From contig CAZUAT010000004.1 in assembly GCA_964618415.1 (NCBI GenBank), positions 1-64,000 of the forward strand: a stretch of 64,000 bases of DNA. Direction: 5' to 3'. The position numbers and the translations under genes are program-made. Shown in pieces: positions 19,784-27,373 of the stretch (its first letter is position 1; the number at the start of each line of letters is the position of its first letter). The notes below the pieces were generated by a model that made no database searches, had not been told where the DNA came from, and was given only the letters and a program-made list of their open reading frames with translations. The DNA comes from JACTMI01 sp964618415 (lineage in GTDB: Bacteria > Acidobacteriota > Thermoanaerobaculia > Multivoradales > JAGPDF01).

Positions 19784-21192
19784 GCCGGCACGACCGGCTC
19801 CGGTTCACGCCGGGCGGCGCCAGTGGCGTCGCCCGGCCCCGCCGTTCCATCTGGCGCGGCGCCGCCCCGCTGCTGGCCGGCCTGGCGCTCGGCGCGGCCC
19901 TGCTGGCCGGCTGCAGCGCCTCGGCTCCCCCGCTGCCGGCCGTGCCGCTCGCCGGCCCGGCCCTGCCGCACCCCGATCGCCCGGCCGACTGTCGCCCGCT
20001 CGCCCCGGGCAGCGACCTGGCGGGGCGGCTCGCCGGCGCTCCGGCGGGCAGCGCCTTCTGCCTCGAGCCCGGCATCCACCGCGGCCCGCTCACCCTCGGC
20101 GCCGGCATCACCGTGTGGGGTCCGCGCGACGCGGTGGTGCTCAGCTCGGGCGAGGGCGATACCGTCACCCTGGCCGGCCCCGACGCGGCGCTGCTGGGGA
20201 TCACCGTGCGCGGCAGCGGCCAGCGCTTCGACCGCCAGGAGGCGGCCATCCACGCCCTGGCGGCCGACCGGGCGACCATCCGCGGCGTGCGCGTCGAGGA
20301 GGCGCTGTTCGGCGTCATCGTCGAGAAGTCGACCGGTGTCGAGATCGCCGACAACGAGATCCTGGGCGGGCACCGCGAGCAGATCGGCCTGCGCGGCGAC
20401 TCGATCCGGGTCTGGGAGACGCGCGATTCGCGAATCACGGGCAACCGCGTGATCGGGGCGCGTGACATCGTGATCTGGTACTCGTCGGGCAACGAGGTGA
20501 CCGGCAACGAAGTGATCGACGGCCGCTACGGGACGCACTTCATGTACAGCCACGGCAACCGCGTAGCCGACAACCGCTACGTCGGCAACGTGGTCGGCAT
20601 CTTCGCCATGTACTCGCGCGACCTCGAGATCGCGGGCAATCTGCTCGCCGCCTCGGCCGGCGCCGCCGGCATCGGGCTCGGACTCAAGGAGTCGAGTCGC
20701 GTGCAGGTGACCGGCAACGTCTTCGTTCGCAACACGATGGGGCTCTACTTCGACAACTCGCCGTTCGAGCCCGGGTCGACCAACGAGATCCGCGGCAACG
20801 CCGTCCGGCTGTGCGACGTCGGAGTGGGATTCCACTCCTCGACCGAGGACAACCGGTTCTTCGCCAACAGCCTGCGCGGCAATGCGGTCCAGGTGCGCGT
20901 GGACGGCGGCGGCGACGCGACCGGCAACCAGTGGCGCGGCAACGACTTCGACGACTACGCCGGATACGATCTCGACGACGACGGGGTGGGCGACATCGCC
21001 TACGAGCTGCGCTCGTTCAGCGACTCACTGCGCGCCGCCCATCCGCAGCTCGACTACCTGCGCGGCTCGCCGTCGCTCTTCCTGGTCGACGCGGCGAGCC
21101 GGCTGCTTCCGATCCGGCGGCCGCAGGCGGTGCTGGTCGATCCGGTGCCGCAGGCCGGCCGGCTGCGCGCGGGAGGTGACGTTGCGCATTGA
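19780..21192 (+). CDS. nosD: NosD-type periplasmic copper-maturation protein
   Basis: A 470-residue right-handed beta-helix protein of the NosD family, needed with the NosFY transporter for assembly of the CuZ centre of NosZ. The start is a TTG overlapping the nosZ stop (TTGA). The signal peptide ends in ALLAGC, a good lipobox. The parallel beta-helix repeats are visible from about residue 105, e.g. IADNEI, ITGNRVIGA, NEVTGNEVIDG, MYSHGNRVADNRYVGN and MGLYFDNSPF. The C-terminal part YELRSFSDSLRA... DYLRGSPSLFLVD is conserved in NosD. It is followed by nosF after a 17-base overlap. Confidence 0.93.
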   Translation: MSRHDRLRFTPGGASGVARPRRSIWRGAAPLLAGLALGAALLAGCSASAPPLPAVPLAGPALPHPDRPADCRPLAPGSDLAGRLAGAPAGSAFCLEPGIHRGPLTLGAGITVWGPRDAVVLSSGEGDTVTLAGPDAALLGITVRGSGQRFDRQEAAIHALAADRATIRGVRVEEALFGVIVEKSTGVEIADNEILGGHREQIGLRGDSIRVWETRDSRITGNRVIGARDIVIWYSSGNEVTGNEVIDGRYGTHFMYSHGNRVADNRYVGNVVGIFAMYSRDLEIAGNLLAASAGAAGIGLGLKESSRVQVTGNVFVRNTMGLYFDNSPFEPGSTNEIRGNAVRLCDVGVGFHSSTEDNRFFANSLRGNAVQVRVDGGGDATGNQWRGNDFDDYAGYDLDDDGVGDIAYELRSFSDSLRAAHPQLDYLRGSPSLFLVDAASRLLPIRRPQAVLVDPVPQAGRLRAGGDVAH

Positions 21193-22096
21193 GACCCGCG
21201 CCCTGGCGCGCAGCTTCGGCCCCACGCGGGCGCTCGGCGGCATCGATCTCGACCTGCCGGCGGGCCTGCGCATCGGCCTGGTCGGTCCCAACGGGTCGGG
21301 CAAGTCGACCCTGCTGCGGGTCCTGCTCGGGCTGCTCGACCACGAGGGCGAGGTGCGCATCGGCGGACTCGACCCGCGCCGGGAGCGGGTGCAGCTCGCC
21401 GGCCGGCTCGCCCATGTGCCGCAGGCGGCGCCGGCGCTCGCCGTCCCGGTCGATCAGCTGGTGGCCACCGTCGAACAGCTCCGGGCCCGCCGCATGCCCG
21501 AACTGGCGGAGCGCTGCCGCGCCCTCGGCCTGCCGTGGGAGAGGCTGCCGTCGCTGCCGTTCCGGAGCCTGTCGGGCGGCATGAAGCAGAAGCTGCTGGT
21601 GGCGCTCGCCCTCGAGTCCGGGGCCGACCTGATCGTGCTCGACGAGCCGACCGCCAGCCTCGACGCGGCCTCGCGGGAGACCTTCTTCCGGATGTTCGGG
21701 CAGCTGCCCGAGACCACCACCTCGATCCTCTGCTCGCACCGCCTCGACGAGATGCGCCACCTGGTCGACCACATCATCAGCCTCGAGGAGGGGACGGTCC
21801 GTTACGAGGGCCCGGCCGCCAGCTACCTGCGCAGCCGTGCCCTGTCGGTCATCGAGGCGCGCCAGCGCAACGGCGATGCCGCGGCCTGGCTCACCGGGCT
21901 CGGCTTCGCGGCCGGGCACGGCGGCTGGTGGCGGCGCACCGTCGACCAGGGCGACAAGCTCGCCCTGCTGCCCGAGTTGGCGGCCGAGCTGGGCGGCAGA
22001 CTGGAGAACCTGCACGTGCGCGACCTCGAGTCGATCGTCGTCGAACCGACCGGCGCCGACGCCGCGCTGGCGAGCGCCGAGGGGACCGTCTCGTGA
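21182..22096 (+). CDS. nosF: ABC transporter ATP-binding protein of the Nos maturation system
   Basis: A 304-residue ATPase pairing with NosY. The start is set by GGGAGG five bases before the TTG at 21182; an in-frame GTG at 21176 lies within that same Shine-Dalgarno and is less likely. Walker A is GPNGSGKST, the signature is LSGGMKQK, and Walker B is LIVLDEPTA, followed by the H-loop CSHRL. A C-terminal extension of about 80 residues after the ATPase core ends in a charged beta-rich segment (NLHVRDLESIVVE). The transporter is thought to move a sulfur-containing species or support copper-sulfide cluster assembly. The stop overlaps the nosL-like GTG as GTGA. Confidence 0.93.
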   Translation: MRIETRALARSFGPTRALGGIDLDLPAGLRIGLVGPNGSGKSTLLRVLLGLLDHEGEVRIGGLDPRRERVQLAGRLAHVPQAAPALAVPVDQLVATVEQLRARRMPELAERCRALGLPWERLPSLPFRSLSGGMKQKLLVALALESGADLIVLDEPTASLDAASRETFFRMFGQLPETTTSILCSHRLDEMRHLVDHIISLEEGTVRYEGPAASYLRSRALSVIEARQRNGDAAAWLTGLGFAAGHGGWWRRTVDQGDKLALLPELAAELGGRLENLHVRDLESIVVEPTGADAALASAEGTVS

Positions 22097-22551
22097 ACCG
22101 GCTGGCCGGCGCCGCCCTCGGCATCGCCCTCGCCGGCGCTCTGATCGCGCTGGTGCTCTACCAGCTCGAGCGGCCACCGGCCGGCCCGGTCGAGCCGGTC
22201 TGGGACCTGCAGGCCTGCGCGCACTGCCGCATGCACCTGACCGAGCGCGGCTTCGCCGCCCAGGCCCACGAGGCCGACGGCACGGTGCACTACTTTGACG
22301 ACCCGGGCTGCCTGTTTGCCTGGCAGCGCGCCGGCGGCGAGGCGGCGACGGTCTGGTTCCATCACTCTCACGAGCCGCGCTGGCTGGCCGCCGACGAGGT
22401 CGCCTTCGTGCCGGCTGGTGCCTCGCCGATGGGCTTCGGGCTGGCGGCGGTCGATCGCGGCGCGTCGCCCGCGATGACCGTCGCCGAGGCGCAGGCGCAC
22501 TTGGCAGCGGCGGCAGCGGCGGCGGCAGGAGGCGGCGATGCGACGCACTGA
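22093..22551 (+). CDS. nosL: NosL-like copper chaperone, membrane-anchored
   Basis: A 152-residue protein of the NosL family, which binds Cu(I) and supplies it to NosZ. The N-terminal hydrophobic segment (LAGAALGIALAGALIALVLY) has no lipobox cysteine, so it looks like a membrane anchor rather than the usual lipoprotein signal. The metal-binding region reads CAHCRMHL, equivalent to the C-x-x-C-G-M motif with Arg in place of Gly. It continues with YFDDPGCLFAW. The C-terminus is Ala-rich. GTG start overlapping nosF by four bases; the last 14 bases overlap nosY. Confidence 0.85.
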   Translation: MNRLAGAALGIALAGALIALVLYQLERPPAGPVEPVWDLQACAHCRMHLTERGFAAQAHEADGTVHYFDDPGCLFAWQRAGGEAATVWFHHSHEPRWLAADEVAFVPAGASPMGFGLAAVDRGASPAMTVAEAQAHLAAAAAAAAGGGDATH

Positions 22552-23374
22552 GCTGCGGGCGCTTGCCCGGCTCGACCTGCACGAGGTCCTGCGCTCGCGC
22601 TGGCCGCTGGTGGTCGTGCTGCTCTACGGCGCGCTGGCGGCGCTGCTCGCCTTCGCCGCGATGCGCGAGTCGAACGTCCTCGGCTTCACCGGCACCGGGC
22701 GGGTGCTGCTCGCCTTCGCCCACGGCCTGCTCGTCCTGCTGCCGCTGCTCGCCCTCTCGGCCACCGGCCAGACCCTCAACCGGGCGCGCGAAGAGGGGGC
22801 ACTCGAGCTGCTGTTCGGCCACCCGGTCTCGCCGGCCGGCTACTACACCGCCGTCTCGCTGGTCCGCTTCGCCCTGCTGCTCGTCCCGCTCGCGGCCCTG
22901 CTGCTGCTGCTGCCGATGCTGACCTGGGCGGCCTTCGGCGACCCGGTGCCATGGTCGTACCTGCTGCGTTCGCTGGCGGTCGGCGCGGCGCTGCTGGTGA
23001 CGTTCGTCGGCGTCGGCATGGCGGTGTCGGCGTACGTCCAGCACTCGGGCCGGGCGGCCATCCTCGGCCTGCTGATCTGGGCAAGCGCGGTGGCCCTGGT
23101 CGACTTCGCCCTCATCGCCGTGCTGCTGCAGTGGCGCCTGCACGCCGGCACCGCGTTCTTTCTCGCCGGGCTCAACCCGGTCCAGTGCGCCCGCATGGCA
23201 CTCATCTCGGGCCAGGACCCGGAACTGTCGACCTTCGGGCCGGTCGGCTTCTTCCTCGCCCACCAGCTCGGCGCCCGCGGGCTGCTCGCGCTCGGGCTCG
23301 CCTGGCCCACCGCCGCCGGCCTGCTCGCCTGGTGGCTCGGCCTGCGGCGGTTCCGCCGCGGAGACCTGGTCTGA
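22538..23374 (+). CDS. nosY: NosY-type ABC transporter permease
   Basis: A 278-residue polytopic membrane protein with about six helices, the permease partner of NosF. Features include an N-terminal LDLHEVLRSRWPLVVVLLYG entry helix, the TLNRAREEGALELLFGHPVSPAGYYTA loop typical of ABC-2/NosY permeases, and the late NPVQCARMALISGQDPEL segment conserved in NosY. It overlaps the nosL-like gene by 14 bases on the same strand, so the four maturation genes D-F-L-Y are tightly coupled. Confidence 0.9.
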   Translation: MRRTELRALARLDLHEVLRSRWPLVVVLLYGALAALLAFAAMRESNVLGFTGTGRVLLAFAHGLLVLLPLLALSATGQTLNRAREEGALELLFGHPVSPAGYYTAVSLVRFALLLVPLAALLLLLPMLTWAAFGDPVPWSYLLRSLAVGAALLVTFVGVGMAVSAYVQHSGRAAILGLLIWASAVALVDFALIAVLLQWRLHAGTAFFLAGLNPVQCARMALISGQDPELSTFGPVGFFLAHQLGARGLLALGLAWPTAAGLLAWWLGLRRFRRGDLV

Positions 23375-23429
23375 TGCCCGGCGTTCGCCGCGCCGGCCGC
23401 CCGTATCGTCGCTCAACGGAGGCTGCCCC

Positions 23430-24074
23430 GTGAAACATGCTCTCGACAAGTTCTACCTGTTCGTCCAGACCCCCCTGCGTCTGCGCTCCCGCCTGCTGCT
23501 GGCGCTGCTCGTCGTGCCGCTGCTGCTCGCCTTCACCGCGCCACTGTGGAACATCTCGATGAAGGCGCCGCAGTACCCGAACGGCCTCGGGCTCGACATC
23601 TACGCGCACAAGGTCGAGGGCGGGCGCGACGGAGCCGACATCCAGGAGATCAACACGCTCAACCATTACATCGGCATGTCGCCGATCGACCGCGCGGCGC
23701 TCTCCGATCTCGATTGGATCCCGTTCGCGCTCGGCATCCTGGTGATCCTCACGCTGCGGGTCGCGGCGATCGGCAACGTCAGCGCGCTGATCGACCTCGC
23801 GGTGATGACGTTCTACTTCTCGCTCTTCTCGCTGGGGCGGTTCGTCTACCGGCTCTATGTGCTCGGGCACAACCTCGACCCGAAGGCGCCGGTGACCGTC
23901 GAGCCGTTCATGCCGGCGGTCTTCGGCACCAAGCAGATCGCCAATTTCACGGTGACCAGCCTGCCGCGGCTGGCGACCGTCTACATGGCGATCTTCGCGC
24001 TGGGAGTGGCGGGCCTCACCATCTGGCATCTGTGGACCGGCCGCCGGGAGGCGCGCCGGCAGGCTGGCGCCTAG
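23430..24074 (+). CDS. unrecognised four-helix membrane protein closing the nos operon
   Basis: A 214-residue protein that I do not recognise. The GTG start follows ACGGAGG, and the gene lies 55 bases after nosY on the same strand. One hydrophobic helix lies near residues 20-42. A soluble loop with YPNGLGLDIYAHKVEGG and INTLNHYIGMSPIDRAA follows, then three more helices (about 98-118, 124-148 and 186-208). The loop has conserved-looking His, Tyr and Met residues that could bind metal or haem; there is no C-x-x-C-H motif. Position suggests an accessory role in N2O reduction, such as electron transfer or copper handling. Relation to the clade II NosB membrane protein cannot be judged by eye. 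Confidence 0.75.
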   Translation: MKHALDKFYLFVQTPLRLRSRLLLALLVVPLLLAFTAPLWNISMKAPQYPNGLGLDIYAHKVEGGRDGADIQEINTLNHYIGMSPIDRAALSDLDWIPFALGILVILTLRVAAIGNVSALIDLAVMTFYFSLFSLGRFVYRLYVLGHNLDPKAPVTVEPFMPAVFGTKQIANFTVTSLPRLATVYMAIFALGVAGLTIWHLWTGRREARRQAGA

Positions 24075-24077
24075 GCG

Positions 24078-25319
24078 TCAGACCGCGCCGCGCTCGCGGC
24101 AGACGGCGAGGATCTCGGCCTCGTCGAGGGTGGTCGGCGCCGCCTTGCAGCGCTCGAACAGCTCGCGAACCAGCTCGGGGGCCGCGGCGATGCCGCGCAC
24201 CTGCAGCCAGTACTGGACGTTGGCCTGGCCGCTCATCGGGCCGAGCTCGACCTCCTGCTGGCGCCCCACCATCGCCGCCGGAATCCCGGAGTAGATCCGG
24301 TCGGCCAGCCACGCGTCGCCCTTGGCGCGCGCCTTGAGGATGGCCGCGGCGTGGACGCCGGTCTGAGTCCGGAAGGCGTCGCGCCCGACCACCGGATACT
24401 GATCCGGGATCGGCACGCCGGTGGCCTGCGAGACCAGTTCGCACAGGCGCGCCAGCGGCTCGACGTTGCGCCGGCTCCAGCCCATCAGCTCGAAGTTGAC
24501 CAGCAGCTGGTCGAGGGCGCAGTTGCCGACCCGCTCGCCGATGCCGAGCACGGTGCCGTGGATCCGGTCCGCTCCGGCCTCGGCGGCAGCGATCGCATTG
24601 GCCACCCCCAGCCCGCGGTCGTTGTGGCCGTGCCAGTCGATCGCCACCTGCTCGCCGCTGCCGTCGACCACGCCGCGCAGGAAGCCGACCAGCGCGCGGG
24701 TGCCCGCCGGCGTGGCATGGCCGACCGTGTCGGCGATGCAGATCCGACGCGCGCCCGCCTCGACGGCGGTCAGGTAGAGCGCCCGCAGGTCGTCGGGACG
24801 CGCCCGCGTCGTGTCTTCGGTGACGAACATGACCGGCAGCCCTTCGCGGGCCGCGAAGCCGACCGCGTCGCGCACCAGCCCCAGCAGCCGCGGCAGATCC
24901 CAGCCCTCGGCGTACTGGCGGATCGGCGACGAGCCGAGGAAGCAGGCGGCCTCGATGGCGATGCCGGCCTGCTGCGAGATCTCGACGATCGGCCGGATGT
25001 CGGCCTCGAGCGTCCGGGCGGCGCAGTTGGGCGAGATCGCCAGGCCGGCCGAGACGATCTCCTGCGCCAGGCGCCGCACGTCGCGCTGGACGTGCGGGCC
25101 GGCACCGGGCAGGCCGATGTCGAGCGCGTCGATGCCGAGGCCGGCGAGCAGGTGCAGGATCTCGAGCTTCTGCTCGATCGACGGCGTGCGCACCGACGGC
25201 GACTGCAGGCCGTCGCGCAGCGTCTCGTCATTGAGTTCGACGCGGGGCCGCAGCGGCCGCGGCGTGCCGCCCGCCAGGTTCCAGTCGTGGATCAGTTCGG
25301 ACTCGGCAGGTGTCGTCAT
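24078..25319 (-). CDS. LeuA/homocitrate synthase-family acyl-transfer enzyme
   Basis: A 413-residue DRE-TIM metallolyase that condenses acetyl-CoA with a 2-oxoacid. The N-terminal catalytic motif is NDETLRDGLQSP. The metal-binding HxH is WHGHNDRGLG, followed by the conserved GTVLGIGERVGNCALD. The C-terminal part is shorter than in full-length 2-isopropylmalate synthases with a leucine-binding regulatory domain. It could therefore be a homocitrate synthase, citramalate synthase-like or short IPMS enzyme. It is transcribed with the LeuB-like gene upstream (22-base spacing, with an AGGAG site). No leuC/leuD-type isomerase genes are nearby, so the pathway (leucine, lysine or a C-chain extension) remains open. 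Confidence 0.85.
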   Translation of the reverse strand: MTTPAESELIHDWNLAGGTPRPLRPRVELNDETLRDGLQSPSVRTPSIEQKLEILHLLAGLGIDALDIGLPGAGPHVQRDVRRLAQEIVSAGLAISPNCAARTLEADIRPIVEISQQAGIAIEAACFLGSSPIRQYAEGWDLPRLLGLVRDAVGFAAREGLPVMFVTEDTTRARPDDLRALYLTAVEAGARRICIADTVGHATPAGTRALVGFLRGVVDGSGEQVAIDWHGHNDRGLGVANAIAAAEAGADRIHGTVLGIGERVGNCALDQLLVNFELMGWSRRNVEPLARLCELVSQATGVPIPDQYPVVGRDAFRTQTGVHAAAILKARAKGDAWLADRIYSGIPAAMVGRQQEVELGPMSGQANVQYWLQVRGIAAAPELVRELFERCKAAPTTLDEAEILAVCRERGAV

Positions 25320-25341
25320 CGCGCGCGCACTCCTGGCAGGC

Positions 25342-26463
25342 TCACGGTGCGGCGACCGCGGCGCCGGCCACGGCGCGGGCCAGCAGGTCGCCCACCTCGG
25401 ACGTCGAACGAGCGCCGCCGATATCCGGCGTCGTGTCGCCGGCGCGGATCGCCGCCGCCACCGCGGCCTCGACCGCCGCGGCCGGCGCGGTGTGCCCGAG
25501 GTCGTCGAGCATCAGCGCCACTGACAGCACAGCGCCCATCGGGTTGGCCTTGCCGGTGCCGGCGTACTTGGGCGCCGAGCCGTGGACCGGCTCGAACATC
25601 GACACCCGCCCCGGGTGCAGATTGGCCGACCCGGCCACGCCCAGCCCGCCCTGCAGGGCGGCTCCGAGGTCGGTCAGGATGTCGCCGAACATGTTGTTGG
25701 TGACGATCACCTCGAACTGCTCGGGGCTGCGGATCAGCTGCATGCACAGCGCGTCGACGAACATGTGCGACGCCTCGATCCCCGGATACTCCGCGGCAAC
25801 CTCGAAGAAGACGCGCTGCCAGAGGTCGTGGGCGTAGCGCATGACGTTCGACTTGTCGGACATCAGCACCCTGGTGCGGCCGTTGGCGCGCGCCCACTCG
25901 AAGGCGACCCGGATGATCCGCTCGACACCCTTGCGCGTGTGCACCTCTTCCTGCACCGCCACCTCGTCGGGCGTCCCCTTCTTGAAGTTGCCGCCCATGC
26001 CGACGTAGGCGCCCTCCGTGTTCTCGCGGAAGACGACGAAGTCGACATCTTTCTCGGTCTTGCCGGCCAGCGGGCAGAGCCGCGCGTCGTAGAGCTTGCA
26101 GGGGCGGTAGTTGACGAACAGGTCGAGCTGGAACCGGATGCCGAGCAGGATGTCGGCGGCGTGGCGCATGTCGGGGATGCGCGGATCGCCGTAGGCGCCG
26201 ATCAGGATCGCCGCGAACCGGTTGCGGAACTCGTCCATCTGCCCCGGCGGCAGCGAGACGCCGGTTTCCAGGTAGTGGTCGGCCGAGTACGGGAAGTGCA
26301 CCAGCTCGAGCGGCAGCGACCAGCGCTCGGCGGTCGCTTCCAGGACCTTGACCGCCTCGGCGGTGACGTCCCGGCCGATCCCGTCGCCGGCCAGCACGGC
26401 AATCCGCTGCGGGTTCTGCTGCTTCGGGGCGAGGAGAGTCGGAGGGGCGGGGGTCGCGGTCAT
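25342..26463 (-). CDS. 3-isopropylmalate/tartrate dehydrogenase-family oxidative decarboxylase (LeuB-like)
   Basis: A 373-residue NAD(P)-dependent beta-decarboxylating dehydrogenase. The start is ATG 26463. Family motifs include IAVLAGDGIGRDVTAEAVKV, the substrate-binding VVFRENTEGAYVGMGG, KSNVMRYAHDLW, the catalytic Asp region VTNNMFGDILTDLGAAL and the nucleotide-binding EPVHGSAPKYAGTGKANP. GSAPKYAGTGKANP suits an NAD-preferring IPMDH/HICDH-type enzyme. Its pairing with the LeuA-like gene implies sequential steps of one 2-oxoacid chain-elongation pathway. TAGCAT on the same strand 11 bases before the ATG gives a very short leader. Confidence 0.88.
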   Translation of the reverse strand: MTATPAPPTLLAPKQQNPQRIAVLAGDGIGRDVTAEAVKVLEATAERWSLPLELVHFPYSADHYLETGVSLPPGQMDEFRNRFAAILIGAYGDPRIPDMRHAADILLGIRFQLDLFVNYRPCKLYDARLCPLAGKTEKDVDFVVFRENTEGAYVGMGGNFKKGTPDEVAVQEEVHTRKGVERIIRVAFEWARANGRTRVLMSDKSNVMRYAHDLWQRVFFEVAAEYPGIEASHMFVDALCMQLIRSPEQFEVIVTNNMFGDILTDLGAALQGGLGVAGSANLHPGRVSMFEPVHGSAPKYAGTGKANPMGAVLSVALMLDDLGHTAPAAAVEAAVAAAIRAGDTTPDIGGARSTSEVGDLLARAVAGAAVAAP

Positions 26464-26474
26464 GTGGGCCGCGA

Positions 26475-26480
26475 ATGCTA
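26475..26480 (-). promoter_or_regulatory. candidate -10 element for leuB-like/leuA-like pair
   Basis: TAGCAT on the minus strand, directly after the DUF2071 gene stop and 11 bases before the leuB-like ATG. No Shine-Dalgarno sequence in between, so a leader of only a few bases is expected. Weaker than the exact six-base cases. Confidence 0.35.
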
Positions 26481-27230
26481 TCAGCCCGCCACGGCGGCCC
26501 GGGCGTCGTGGGCGCGCACCGCCGGCACGCGCACGCGCCCCACCTCGAGGGTGAGCCGCGCCGGCGCCACCTGGAAAGCGCTGTGCGGACGGGCCCAGGC
26601 GGCCTCGTCGACGGTCGGCAGGCGCGAGGCGAGCCAATCGACGGCCCCGAACTCGATCGTCATCGGCACCCCCTCGAGGGCCGGGTGCGCGGTCTCGATC
26701 CGCCGCACCACTCCGTCCGGGTCGCGCGGCGCGCGGACCCAGGCGCGCGGACGGTCGCGGAAGAAGCCGACCGTGGTCGGCCAGTCGCCCAGGCGCGGAT
26801 CGACTCCGGTCGCTGCGCCGGGCCGCGCCGCGAGCGACAGCACGCGGCCGGCGTGCACCGTCCAACGCTGGTCGCGCCCGTCGCTGCGGCGGTCGAAGAC
26901 CGCGGCCGAGACCGGCTGGCGCCCGATCGTGCGCGCGAGCGGGACCACCCAGGCCGGCACCAGCTCGCGCAGCAGCCAGACGCCGGCCGCCCCCTCCGGG
27001 TCGCGCACCGGAACGCGCAGGTTGCACTGGGCGAAGGTGAGCGACGGCCACGGAAGCGCGGCGAGGCGCAGGCCGCACTGGCGGAACAGCACGAGGGTGA
27101 CGAAGCCGACCTGGCGGCCGTCGTGCAGCGCCGTGTCGAGGGTCAGCGGCTCCGGCGGCGACGGCAGCGCCTCCGCCGGCACGGCCCAGTTCACGAACAG
27201 CGCGTCGGCCAGCGACGTCTCGAGAATCAC
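26481..27230 (-). CDS. DUF2071 (YqjF-like) protein
   Basis: A 249-residue soluble protein of the DUF2071 family, whose fold relates to acetoacetate decarboxylase but whose activity is unknown. Recognisable pieces are FVNWAVPAEALPSPPEPLTLDT near the N-terminus, VGFVTLVLFRQCGLR and the late segment SRLPTVDEAAWARPHSAFQVAPARL. GTG start six bases after TAGCGT, without a Shine-Dalgarno sequence. The gene is divergent from the M28 peptidase. It precedes the leuB-like/leuA-like pair on the same strand but has a promoter-like hexamer after it, so it may be a separate unit. Confidence 0.78.
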   Translation of the reverse strand: MILETSLADALFVNWAVPAEALPSPPEPLTLDTALHDGRQVGFVTLVLFRQCGLRLAALPWPSLTFAQCNLRVPVRDPEGAAGVWLLRELVPAWVVPLARTIGRQPVSAAVFDRRSDGRDQRWTVHAGRVLSLAARPGAATGVDPRLGDWPTTVGFFRDRPRAWVRAPRDPDGVVRRIETAHPALEGVPMTIEFGAVDWLASRLPTVDEAAWARPHSAFQVAPARLTLEVGRVRVPAVRAHDARAAVAG

Positions 27231-27236
27231 CGGCCG

Positions 27237-27242
27237 ACGCTA
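27237..27242 (-). promoter_or_regulatory. -10 element TAGCGT for leaderless DUF2071 gene
   Basis: TGCTAGCGT on the minus strand (extended -10) ends exactly six bases before the GTG start of the DUF2071 gene. Same geometry as at xerD, the ykgJ-like gene, the phosphatase-superfamily gene and lipB. Confidence 0.5.
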
Positions 27243-27373
27243 GCACCGCTGCCGCCGGGCGCGCAGTCCCTCCCCGGCGGTGTTAGTTTTGACCCGACTG
27301 GACCCGATCGGATTCGCTTCCCTCCCGATCGACCGGGCCGCCTGCCACGATCTACAGCCGTGAGGAGACCGCC

